Position numbers and translations under genes: made by a program | From: an uncultured Dysgonomonas sp. | GTDB lineage: Bacteria > Bacteroidota > Bacteroidia > Bacteroidales > Dysgonomonadaceae | Length of the DNA stretch: 64,000 nucleotides | Direction of reading: 5' to 3' | Assembly (NCBI RefSeq): GCF_900079725.1 | Contig: NZ_LT599032.1 | Coordinates: forward strand, 370,948-434,947 | Part shown: positions 55,174 through 63,682 of the stretch, piece after piece | How the letters are laid out: the number at the start of each line of letters is the position of its first letter | How positions within the stretch are numbered: position 1 is the first letter of the stretch | Notes under the pieces: model-generated | Told to the model about the DNA's origin: nothing | The model's input: only the letters and a program-made list of their open reading frames with translations | Databases searched by the model: none

Positions 55174-55995
55174 TTATTTCTGGCAAGATGGACAATAATA
55201 CACTGTACCACCCATATATGCTTCTTTCACGATTTCTCCTCCACAATTAGGACAAGGTCGCTTATATGTATTTTTGGAGAGAAGGCATTTATAGCCGCCA
55301 AAATTGCCATAGAAGTCCTTTTCGGTATCGCGTCCTCCTTTATCGGTCATGCTTTGCAATGTAACCTTCAGGCAATGAAACAGGTCTCCCCTTTCAAAAT
55401 CGGAAATAGTTGATATTTTTCGCTTCGGATGAAGCCCTGCCTTGAACAGTATATCCTGCAATACGCCATTGCCCAGCCCCGGTATGCGTTGTTCGGTAGC
55501 CAGCAGGGCTTTTACTGATATATCTTTTTTCACGCTGCTGAATATGCTATCGAAATACTGCCTGTCAAACTTATCTGCCAGAGGAGAAATACTATTGAGG
55601 CTGTTGCGATGATAAAAGTTATCCATTTCTCCTTTATATGCATAGATGGCGCCATACATAGACACAGTGAAAGCCATAAAACTTTTATCGTCGAACTCTA
55701 TCAATAACTGATGCTTGACGGGATGACTTTCGATAGAAGGATAGTATTTCAGATTTGTACCATCACCAATAGAAATTTTCACATCTTCGTCGCAAAGTAT
55801 ATCCAAGTAAGCACCGTGCCCCCTTACCACCTCAATCTCTCGTCCGACTAATAAATCGGGATACAAGAGTGGATCACCATTATACCATGTAAATTTATGC
55901 GGACTGGTAGCCTGCACAACCCTTGCGATCCGCTTCCCTGCCAGAATTGTTTCGGCCTGACGGCTGATTGTATTTGATTCGGGTATCTCAATCAT
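55174..55995 (-). CDS. Fpg/Nei-like DNA glycosylase lacking the catalytic N-terminal proline
   Basis: The protein (273 residues) has the Fpg/Nei layout: N-terminal beta-sandwich, the helix-two-turn-helix (LLATEQRIPGLGNGVLQDILFKAGLHP) and a C-terminal zinc finger (CPNCGG...YYCPSCQK). Canonical enzymes start MPEGPE or MPELPE and use Pro2 as the nucleophile. Here the start is MIEIPE, so position 2 is Ile; E3, P5 and E6 are kept. The ATG at 55995 is well supported and no start with Pro2 is available. Related MIELPE-type proteins exist. Base-excision activity is therefore doubtful. Confidence 0.85.
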   Translation of the reverse strand: MIEIPESNTISRQAETILAGKRIARVVQATSPHKFTWYNGDPLLYPDLLVGREIEVVRGHGAYLDILCDEDVKISIGDGTNLKYYPSIESHPVKHQLLIEFDDKSFMAFTVSMYGAIYAYKGEMDNFYHRNSLNSISPLADKFDRQYFDSIFSSVKKDISVKALLATEQRIPGLGNGVLQDILFKAGLHPKRKISTISDFERGDLFHCLKVTLQSMTDKGGRDTEKDFYGNFGGYKCLLSKNTYKRPCPNCGGEIVKEAYMGGTVYYCPSCQK

Positions 55996-56024
55996 GATTT
56001 TTAGAACTTGAAGATTAAAATCCT

Positions 56025-58397
56025 TTATGGTATCAATGGGATTAGATCACCAATGTTTTCTTCAAAAGAATTCAGTTTCTCCTTCTCGCCGGCGAGCCAT
56101 ATGATATCCCCTTCTTCAAACATAAAGTTAGGAGTAAACTGTATAATAGATTCATCATTACGGTCTATACCGATAACCATACATTCGGTTTTCTCACGTA
56201 TAGCAGCATTAGCTATAGTCTTACCTATGAGCGGAGAATCCGGCTCCACAAGGTATTGTGACAAGCTTACATGATGTTGAGCTTCTTCTTCCATTTGCGA
56301 GGCCTGTTCCCGCTTGTCGTGTAGATATTGAGCCAGAGTCTGCATCTCTTCATCGGAACCTGAAACTACAAGCTTATCGAAAGGATAGAGACGCTCATTC
56401 CCATCCGGAATGTTTATCTTTTTACTTCCACGTATTATTGTTACAATATTCACGCCTGTCTTTTGCCTGAAATTAAGCTCACGCAATGTCTTTCCTATAC
56501 TAGGAGACGATTGGGAGATTTCAAATTCCTCGATATGTATACTTTTCGAACGCAGGTCATTCGCTACTGTAGGTAGAAATGCTGCCTTTTTCTCATCGTA
56601 TTTTTGCTTCAGATTCAGATTCTCAAGGAAACGAGCCTCTATTTTTCGCGACTGCTTCTTGAATCCCTGAGAAAATACAATCAATGTAACTACAGCCAGA
56701 GATATTATCACCATCAGTATTGTCAGTCTCGGGAACAATGGGATCAGAACCATCAGTACCAATGCAACACATATAATGATGCGGAAAGCAATAAGAGAAA
56801 TTAATGCACCTCTATTGAAACGGTTGTCTCTCCAAAGATTCTTGAACTCTTCCGAACGGTTTTTCTTCATCATGATAGCACGCAGGAATGGAGCCATCAA
56901 TGTAAGTGTAATCGCCGCCGCCAATATATTTCCCCAGATACTACCCGGTACATATTCAACGATATAAGGATTTATAAAATTCTGGAATACAAGAAGTATT
57001 GCAATAGAAATAGTGGTATAGATAGCAACTAATTTGAGTATGCTTTGGAGTAATTTCTTCCAGTCGTTTTGTTTATTAACGGTATTATAACTTGACATAC
57101 CATATCCCTCTATCAGTTTATCCCATTTCTTAGGGATGCGTTTTTCGAGCCAGTTATAAGCAGGTTCAGCTCCCTTGATACAATACGGGGTTGTAAATGT
57201 AGTTATCACCGATACGGCAACAATGATAGGGTAAAGCGTTTCGGTAATAACCCCCAGTCCCATTCCCAGAGAAGCAATAATGAATGAAAACTCACCGATC
57301 TGAGCCAGACTGAAACCCGATTGCAAGGCCACCTTCAGGCCTTCCCCGGATGCCAATACTCCGACTGTGGCAAAAATAGTACGTCCGATAAGAATAACCA
57401 ATGTCAGTATCAGAATAAGCACGGCATATTCTCCGATTACAGCCGGATCTATCATCATACCTACCGATACAAAGAAAACTGCTCCAAACAGGTTCTTCAG
57501 AGGTTCGATAAGATGTTCTATATGTTTAGACTCAATTGTTTCGGCTAAAATTGATCCCATAATAAATGCACCCAAGGCCGCAGAGAAACCAACACTAGTT
57601 GCAAACAGTACCATGCCCAAACAAAGACCGATAGCAACAATAAGCAATGTTTCGTCATTCAGGTATTTTTTCAGTTTCTTCAGCATTGTAGGTATCATAT
57701 AAATACCCACTACAAACCATATAAGCATAAAGAAGACCAGTTTAACCACACTATTTGCGACTTCACCACTCTCGAAATGCTGGCTGGAAGCAAATGTGGT
57801 AAGCAATACCATCATTACAATAGCTGCAATATCTTCTACAATCAGCATCCCGAATACTATGCCTGCAAATTTTTTCTTTTGCAGCCCCATATCGTTAAAT
57901 GCCTTTATTATAATAGTAGTGGAAGACATGGACAACATACATCCGAGATAAATACTATCCATTGAGGTCCAGTCATCGATAAGGTTGACAATAAATAGCT
58001 CACCTGCCAGATAACCGATTATTATCATCGATCCCAAATTGATGAGCGTAGCTATCGAGGCCTTCCCCCCTACATCTATCAGTTTCTTGAAACTGAATTC
58101 CAACCCAAGTGCAAATAGAAGGAATATAACCCCTATTTCGGCCCAAATGCTAACATTAGCCATATCCGATATTTCCGGCAATACCTTAAACACATCGGCA
58201 ACCTGTCCTTCGGGGATGTCTGTTACTTTTACGACCAGGTCTTCTATGAATTTTTTGAAATGAAGACTCGCAATGAATCCTGCAACAATATACCCGAGCA
58301 CGACGGGTTGTTTCAACCATTTAAATACAATGGTTACAAACCCGGCTGTAATAAGTATTATAGCCAAGTCACTTATAAAATCTGGAAGATGCGCCAT
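56025..58397 (-). CDS. CPA2 cation:proton antiporter with two C-terminal RCK_C (TrkA_C) domains
   Basis: The N-terminal about 420 residues hold the 12-13 TM Na+/H+-exchanger fold of KefB type (PVVLGYIVAGF, FLLFALGLEFSF, ASSQHFESGEV). A second hydrophobic region follows (about 450-585), and then two RCK_C domains: ISQSSPSIGKTLRELNF and VEPDSPLIGKTIANAAI. The Rossmann RCK_N part that KefB/KefC use for glutathione or NAD sensing is not seen between them. Length 790 is long. It probably exchanges K+ or Na+ for H+. Regulated perhaps by a small ligand at RCK_C. Gene ends 29 bp before the glycosylase start. Confidence 0.88.
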   Translation of the reverse strand: MAHLPDFISDLAIILITAGFVTIVFKWLKQPVVLGYIVAGFIASLHFKKFIEDLVVKVTDIPEGQVADVFKVLPEISDMANVSIWAEIGVIFLLFALGLEFSFKKLIDVGGKASIATLINLGSMIIIGYLAGELFIVNLIDDWTSMDSIYLGCMLSMSSTTIIIKAFNDMGLQKKKFAGIVFGMLIVEDIAAIVMMVLLTTFASSQHFESGEVANSVVKLVFFMLIWFVVGIYMIPTMLKKLKKYLNDETLLIVAIGLCLGMVLFATSVGFSAALGAFIMGSILAETIESKHIEHLIEPLKNLFGAVFFVSVGMMIDPAVIGEYAVLILILTLVILIGRTIFATVGVLASGEGLKVALQSGFSLAQIGEFSFIIASLGMGLGVITETLYPIIVAVSVITTFTTPYCIKGAEPAYNWLEKRIPKKWDKLIEGYGMSSYNTVNKQNDWKKLLQSILKLVAIYTTISIAILLVFQNFINPYIVEYVPGSIWGNILAAAITLTLMAPFLRAIMMKKNRSEEFKNLWRDNRFNRGALISLIAFRIIICVALVLMVLIPLFPRLTILMVIISLAVVTLIVFSQGFKKQSRKIEARFLENLNLKQKYDEKKAAFLPTVANDLRSKSIHIEEFEISQSSPSIGKTLRELNFRQKTGVNIVTIIRGSKKINIPDGNERLYPFDKLVVSGSDEEMQTLAQYLHDKREQASQMEEEAQHHVSLSQYLVEPDSPLIGKTIANAAIREKTECMVIGIDRNDESIIQFTPNFMFEEGDIIWLAGEKEKLNSFEENIGDLIPLIP

Positions 58398-58709
58398 ATA
58401 TTTATAATAATCTATTTTTTGTGTATATTTCCTCTGTTCCTAGAAAGGACATTGCCAACAGATGTTTTTGGCATTTAAAAGTAGCAAAAAAAAATGATTT
58501 TAGAAATAAAAAATCAAATTGTCACTAAAATTTATCAATTTGCCTCTTTTTTCAGCATCTTTTCTCTTTGCTGTCAACTAGGCATTTAGCCTATTGATTT
58601 CATATTTATTAATTAACAAATTATTTTGTTAACAATTTATTCTACTTTTGTATTTGAACAATGTGATATTCACATTCGTTTAAATGAGATAGTAACAAAA
58701 TTTTAGAAA
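58398..58709. promoter_or_regulatory. Divergent region with OmpA promoter and inverted repeat
   Basis: TACTTTTG (58643-58650) is the -7 element of the OmpA gene. Just upstream, TTAACAAA (58613-58620) and TTTGTTAA (58625-58632) form a perfect inverted repeat with a four-base spacer, at the right place for an operator. The leader before the ATG is about 60 nt. The antiporter promoter lies at the left end. Confidence 0.6.
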
Positions 58710-59858
58710 ATGAAAAAGGTTCTTTTAACTATCGCAGCAGTTGCTATATCTGCAGCTCCTGCACTGGCACAAGAAAAAGCCATTGTTCCGTCAAAATTTG
58801 GCGATAATTGGTTTCTACAATTACAAGGCGGCGCATCCTACACAATCAGTGAGTATCAAAAAGATGCATCTTTCGGAGATCTTGTAACTCCATATGCGGC
58901 TGTATCCCTTGGTAAATATTTTTCACCTAAAACAGGTGCACGTCTACAAGTTGGCGGATGGGAATCCAAAAACTATTATAAATTGAATAATACAGATGGT
59001 ACATACAAATCGAAGTATTTCCAAATCAATGCTGACGGATTACTTAACCTTACCAATTTGGTACTTCCTTACAAAGAAGACAGGGTGTTTAATCTGATAG
59101 GTTTTGCCGGTCTTGGTTATGTACATGTATTCAAAGATTCTGAAAATGGTATCCATACTGTAAATAGTATTGTACCGCGTGCAGGTTTGCAAGCAGATTT
59201 CCGTGTAAGCGAAATAGCAAGTATCAATCTGGAAGTTGCAGGTAACCTTATGCGTGACGATTTTAACGGTCGTGAGCAAGGTTCACACTACGATGGAACA
59301 GTTAATGCATTACTGGGAGTTTCTTTCAAATTATCGAAAGGCGGCTTCAAAATTGTAGATGCTGCAGACCCTGCAGAACTACAACGTTTGAATAACCAAA
59401 TAAATGATCAGAGAGCTTTACTTGGTAACAAAGATTCTGAAATCAGCAGGCTGAAAACAGAGTTGGCTAACAAGCCTGAACCTCAGGTAATAGTACAGGA
59501 AACTAAAGAAATTAAAGAACAGACTGAAGTATTGATGAATGCTGTTGTGGTATTCCGCATTGGTAGCGCTAAACTTGAGCAAAACCAGGATATCAATATC
59601 TTCAATGCTGCCCGCTATCTGAAAGACAATCCTAATGTGAACGTGGTAGTTACAGGTTATGCTGATAAGAGCACCGGTACAGCTGCAATCAACCAAAGAC
59701 TGTCTGAACAACGTGCTGAAGCAGTCGCTAAAGTACTGATCGACAAATACGATATTGCTCCTAGCCGTATTACAACAAAAGCCAGTGGCGACAAAGAACA
59801 ATTGTTCCCTACCGACCAATGGAATCGCGTAGTCGTGTTTACAGCTGTAACTAAATAA
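58710..59858 (+). CDS. OmpA family outer membrane protein
   Basis: A signal peptide (MKKVLLTIAAVAISAAPALA) precedes an N-terminal beta-barrel-like part (about 30-215, alternating strands such as LQLQGGASYTISEY and LGVSFKLSKGG), a short coiled coil (about 225-265) and a C-terminal OmpA peptidoglycan-binding domain (VVFRIGSAKLEQNQDIN..., VTGYADKSTGTAAINQRLSEQRA, with the diaminopimelate-binding D and R). It would anchor the outer membrane to the wall. Single gene with strong terminator. Confidence 0.95.
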   Translation: MKKVLLTIAAVAISAAPALAQEKAIVPSKFGDNWFLQLQGGASYTISEYQKDASFGDLVTPYAAVSLGKYFSPKTGARLQVGGWESKNYYKLNNTDGTYKSKYFQINADGLLNLTNLVLPYKEDRVFNLIGFAGLGYVHVFKDSENGIHTVNSIVPRAGLQADFRVSEIASINLEVAGNLMRDDFNGREQGSHYDGTVNALLGVSFKLSKGGFKIVDAADPAELQRLNNQINDQRALLGNKDSEISRLKTELANKPEPQVIVQETKEIKEQTEVLMNAVVVFRIGSAKLEQNQDINIFNAARYLKDNPNVNVVVTGYADKSTGTAAINQRLSEQRAEAVAKVLIDKYDIAPSRITTKASGDKEQLFPTDQWNRVVVFTAVTK

Positions 59859-59880
59859 GAATATAATACAGTATTATATG

Positions 59881-59908
59881 AAAAGGATGTCTTTCGAGAC
59901 ATCCTTTT
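59881..59908 (+). terminator. Terminator of the OmpA gene
   Basis: AAAAGGATGTCT (59881-59892) and AGACATCCTTTT (59897-59908) pair around a TTCG tetraloop, followed by TTATTT. 22 bp after the stop. Confidence 0.92.
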
Positions 59909-60411
59909 TTATTTGGTCAGGTCAAGAACTTTAAGAGTATATCTATAAAAATATATCATGAAAGCCGAACAGCATTTAATTTCTTCTGAAAAGTTTATCT
60001 ATGTAATTAGAGCCGATAACCCTTAGCTGTTAGCTTACAGTTCTTTGAAATATTGGAATAAGTGGTAATTTTAAGTATCTGAGATACGAGTAGACAAGAC
60101 ACGAGATACAGGTTGTTAACTTATGGCTGTTCACTGATAACCGGTATATGTGTTACCTTTGTTACCTTTTAACTAGATACTGTTAATTAATGTGAATATT
60201 ACAGGTGAAAAAATAATGAAAAAGTGTCAGAAGTGTCAGGTTTTAACAATCCATAGTTAATAGATATAAATATGGCTGTAAATATAAGTAATGACCTGAA
60301 TTTTGTGCCTTAGCGTCTTTGCGAGAGAATACTGTTAACTGAAACGTGGCCTATTTCGTGAGTTTGCCTTAAAAATGCAATGCATCTATCGGATATAAAG
60401 AAAGAAAAATG
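59909..60411. repeat. Non-coding region with dispersed doubled-motif repeats
   Basis: About 500 bp without coding frames. It holds the exact second copy (60150-60172) of the 23-bp doubled TGTTACC word of 37217-37239, a doubled GTGTCAG word (60224-60239), and the string CTTAGCGTCTTTGCG (60310-60324) that resembles 16035-16049. Degenerate GTTAACT/GTTAGCT words are frequent. No RNA gene recognised. Confidence 0.6.
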
Positions 60412-60419
60412 TATTTTTG
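60412..60419 (+). promoter_or_regulatory. -7 promoter element of pheS
   Basis: TATTTTTG followed by TAC, 32 bp before the pheS ATG. Confidence 0.6.
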
Positions 60420-60451
60420 TACTCGTTTCTTAGAAAATACGAAAACTAGAT

Positions 60452-61471
60452 ATGATTGACAAAATTAACCAGCTGTTGTCTGAAATAGATAACCTGAAAG
60501 CCGCTAAGGCAGAGGAAATAGAAGCTCTGCGCATTAAGTATCTGAGTAAGAAAGGTGAAGTTTCAATGTTGATGAACGATTTTCGCAACGTTGCTGCCGA
60601 GCAGAAACGTGAGGTAGGAATGAGACTCAACGAGCTGAAAGAAAAAGCGCAGGAGAAAATCAACCAGTTGAAAGATTCACTCGAAAACTCACATACAGGC
60701 GATTCTTCTATAGACCTTACCCGGACTGCGGCTCCAATAGCATTGGGTACGCGTCATCCCTTGTCGATTGTTAAGAAAGAAATCTGCGATATATTCCGCC
60801 GTCTCGGATTTTCTATTGCCGAAGGACCGGAAATAGAGGATGACTGGCATGTATTCTCATCGCTCAATTTTGCAGAAGACCATCCGGCACGTGACATGCA
60901 AGACACTTTCTTCATTGCACGCAGCCCCGAAATAGTGCTCCGTACGCATACATCATCCGTACAAACACGTGTGATGGAGAAACAACAACCTCCTATCCGT
61001 ATTATCTGTCCCGGACGTGTATATCGCAACGAGGCTATTTCATACCGCGCACATTGTTTCTTCCATCAGGTAGAAGCTCTTTATATTGACAAAAATGTGT
61101 CATTTGCCGATCTTAAACAAGCATTATTGTTTTTTGCTAAAGAAATGTTCGGCGCAGATACTAAAATTCGCCTGCGTCCGTCTTACTTCCCTTTCACAGA
61201 GCCTAGTGCAGAAATGGATATATCATGTAATATCTGTGGAGGCAAAGGTTGTCCGTTCTGCAAACATACAGGCTGGGTAGAAATATTAGGTTGTGGTATG
61301 GTAGACCCGAATGTATTGGAAAACTGCGGCATTGACAGCAAAGTATATACCGGTTATGCCTTAGGAATGGGTATAGAACGTATTACCAATCTCAAATACA
61401 GGGTAAAAGACCTACGCATGTTCTCTGAAAATGACAAACGTTTCTTAGAACAGTTCGAAAGCGCACATTGA
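60452..61471 (+). CDS. pheS: Phenylalanine-tRNA ligase alpha subunit
   Basis: PheS is the catalytic subunit of the (alpha-beta)2 enzyme charging tRNA-Phe. An N-terminal coiled-coil arm (about 1-85) is followed by the class II synthetase core with motif 2 (ICPGRVYRNEAI...HCFFHQVEALY) and motif 3 (GYALGMGIERI). An inserted CNICGGKGCPFCKHTGW segment (four Cys) is typical of many bacterial PheS. Length 339 is standard. pheT is not adjacent; the next gene is opposite. Confidence 0.97.
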   Translation: MIDKINQLLSEIDNLKAAKAEEIEALRIKYLSKKGEVSMLMNDFRNVAAEQKREVGMRLNELKEKAQEKINQLKDSLENSHTGDSSIDLTRTAAPIALGTRHPLSIVKKEICDIFRRLGFSIAEGPEIEDDWHVFSSLNFAEDHPARDMQDTFFIARSPEIVLRTHTSSVQTRVMEKQQPPIRIICPGRVYRNEAISYRAHCFFHQVEALYIDKNVSFADLKQALLFFAKEMFGADTKIRLRPSYFPFTEPSAEMDISCNICGGKGCPFCKHTGWVEILGCGMVDPNVLENCGIDSKVYTGYALGMGIERITNLKYRVKDLRMFSENDKRFLEQFESAH

Positions 61472-61498
61472 TTATAATTATTCAATCTTCTTAAAATA

Positions 61499-61530
61499 AA
61501 AAGCCATCTCGTTGTATTGAGATGGCTTTT
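61499..61530. terminator. Terminator of pheS
   Basis: AAAAGCCATCTC (61499-61510) pairs with GAGATGGCTTTT (61519-61530), 8-nt loop, with T-rich sequence after it on both strands. It may serve both convergent genes. Confidence 0.92.
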
Positions 61531-61561
61531 CATTTGTAGCATTTCTTTTATAGTTAAGTAA

Positions 61562-63466
61562 TTATTCTATTGTCAGATTTCGGTCTTTGGGATACTTCAC
61601 TTTATATTTAAGTTCCAGTTCTTTTTTTGCTGACGGGTTCAATTCCATTTTCCACTTTATCTCTCCTGTATCGGTATTCAAGTCGCCTCCCGATAGATTT
61701 TCGGCATTAACTTCTATCTCTGTAGTGGTGGATACGGGTATCTGGTCAAGTATAACAAAATTGATGGGCTGGCTCTTGTTATTCCTTACACTAATCTTCC
61801 AAGCCCGTGTATCTTCCTTCTTTGAACCTAAAAATTTCTTCGTGTTAAAATCCTTTACCTTATCGCGGCTGACCAGAATGTTCTTGTCGCGTCCAAGGGA
61901 TATACTTAAAGTATCCGAGACATAACGTGTATCAAGTATCGTTTTACCTATATAGGTATTCTCGAAGAAAATATTGGCTTCACCCTCCAGTAAGTTATAC
62001 TTTTCCCAGTCGGTAATATTTGCAAGAAGGAATGCATCCTTATTAATTTTAGGGATTGCGAAATATTCATAATCGGCAGGCAGTTCATAACGATCTACCT
62101 CTACAATCGTATTTTTATTGTCCGATTTAATTGTATAAGGTATCTTGATTTCGAATTCAACCGCTGTCTGGTTTTCCACCTGAGCAGTCGGCATTGCCAC
62201 ATCTTTTCTTTCAAATGCAGGAGCGGCGGCAGGAGCGGATTTTGATTTCTGAACCTGAACTCCTGCCACAGCACCTGCAAGTTCCTTCTTCACTGTTCCA
62301 TAACCAACGACCACTACCTCCTCCAACATTTTGGAATCTTCCTGCATATATATATGCATACTTGACCCTGTGATAGGTAGCGTCTGCGACACCATGCCTA
62401 CAAATGAGAATACTAATTCTTTGCCATTTTGAGGAATTGCAAGCGAAAAACGTCCGTCAAGATCTGTTACCGTACCTATAGTCGTACCTTTCACTACGAC
62501 AGTTACTCCGACAAGCGGCTCACCCGAATTTTCAAGCACAACACCGCTTACCTGATTATTATCGATCCGAGTATCATAACGCGGAGGAGCTGTATAATAA
62601 TTCAGAAAATATGTTTTAAGCTTAGGCGCTATATTTCCCTGATTCGGATCGGCCGACGATATTTTCAATTTCACATCCTTCCATTCTTCTTGTGTATTCT
62701 GATGTATATTGGCCTTATATATCAGTTGTATCGGTTTATCTATACTGATCGCGCGCACGTCATATGTGGGATACCAGCCAGCATTTTTCACATAATACAT
62801 AAGTTCCAGATTAGCTCTGGTATTTTTTTTGCAATCTACTTCGACCACAACTTCTCCTATAGGTGTACATTTAGTAGTGTTTCCATCTTGTTTACCCTCA
62901 CTGAGAATTGCTCTTTTTTCGGCTTCCAACGCTTTGATGCGATTAGATATTTCAAGGTCTTTTACTTTCAGTGCGGTCATGCGTTCCCTGTAGTAATTTG
63001 CCGTTTCCTTTAATGTCAACAGGCTAATACCTGTATTGGTACCGCCGATTTTCTTATTTTCTTCCAAAAATTTCAGTTCATCCTGAATTACCGTTTTGGA
63101 AATTTGCTCCGAAGCTAGTCTATCGTCTATATCCTTTACCTGCTGATTAGCCGTCTTGGATACAACTGGCTTCTTTAAACTATCGAGAAAGCTCGATTGA
63201 TGATTTACAGATACCACCATCACTTCACCATCCATTTTGACCTGTACGCTTTTAGCGTCAATGTAGGGCGAAAGATTTGTAAACCTTATTTTGGTCTTGC
63301 CGGGCAGTAAGTCGATAGTTTTCTTTCTTGAGACCTGTGCCCCATTTATAAAAACTGTAGCTTCAGATACATCCGTTTTCAGGACTATCTCCTTTTGCTC
63401 TTGTGCAGTAAGGGTTAAAATAGATAAAAGCAGTACCAGGATTAGCAAAAGTAAATGTTTCAGCAT
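61562..63466 (-). CDS. MuiA/DUF4139 family protein with inserted carboxypeptidase-like domain
   Basis: A signal peptide (LLLILVLLLSILTLTAQ) precedes a DUF4140-like N-terminal domain (EATVFINGAQVSRKKTI), a coiled coil (about 105-190) and the DUF4139 domain, of which the last part runs to the C-terminus (KYKVKYPKDRNLTIE). About residues 303-372 form a CarboxypepD_reg-like insert (VSGVVLENSGEPLVGVTVVV) and then LEEVVVVGYGTVKKELAGAV, the plug-start signature of SusC-type TonB receptors. This layout is a mosaic. The family name comes from a mucoidy inhibitor; the true role is unknown. Single gene, 634 residues. Confidence 0.85.
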   Translation of the reverse strand: MLKHLLLLILVLLLSILTLTAQEQKEIVLKTDVSEATVFINGAQVSRKKTIDLLPGKTKIRFTNLSPYIDAKSVQVKMDGEVMVVSVNHQSSFLDSLKKPVVSKTANQQVKDIDDRLASEQISKTVIQDELKFLEENKKIGGTNTGISLLTLKETANYYRERMTALKVKDLEISNRIKALEAEKRAILSEGKQDGNTTKCTPIGEVVVEVDCKKNTRANLELMYYVKNAGWYPTYDVRAISIDKPIQLIYKANIHQNTQEEWKDVKLKISSADPNQGNIAPKLKTYFLNYYTAPPRYDTRIDNNQVSGVVLENSGEPLVGVTVVVKGTTIGTVTDLDGRFSLAIPQNGKELVFSFVGMVSQTLPITGSSMHIYMQEDSKMLEEVVVVGYGTVKKELAGAVAGVQVQKSKSAPAAAPAFERKDVAMPTAQVENQTAVEFEIKIPYTIKSDNKNTIVEVDRYELPADYEYFAIPKINKDAFLLANITDWEKYNLLEGEANIFFENTYIGKTILDTRYVSDTLSISLGRDKNILVSRDKVKDFNTKKFLGSKKEDTRAWKISVRNNKSQPINFVILDQIPVSTTTEIEVNAENLSGGDLNTDTGEIKWKMELNPSAKKELELKYKVKYPKDRNLTIE

Positions 63467-63616
63467 AATATATAGATTTTAGTTAGTAATCTTACATTAA
63501 AGCAAGCGCTAGCGAAAATAGGTAAAGATTAATAAATGCTGAAATTTTTCCTGATTAAAATATATTATTATCCTAATAGAAAAAATAGAACCCTTATTAC
63601 TCAAAAAAAAATGAAG

Positions 63617-63645
63617 CAGGATTCGAACTTACAATCCGAATCCTG
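63617..63645 (-). terminator. Terminator of the TPR gene
   Basis: CAGGATTCG (63617-63625) pairs with CGAATCCTG (63637-63645); on the minus strand it is followed by a run of nine T. 38 bp past the TPR gene stop. Confidence 0.88.
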
Positions 63646-63682
63646 TCTTACTATTGATAACTAATTTAAAAAACTAACCTGA

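Noticed and set aside
63612-63650. tRNA-like arm (GGATTCGAA near a CCGAATCC)
   Set aside because: Only one stem-loop with a following T-run; no acceptor, D or anticodon arm. It is a terminator.
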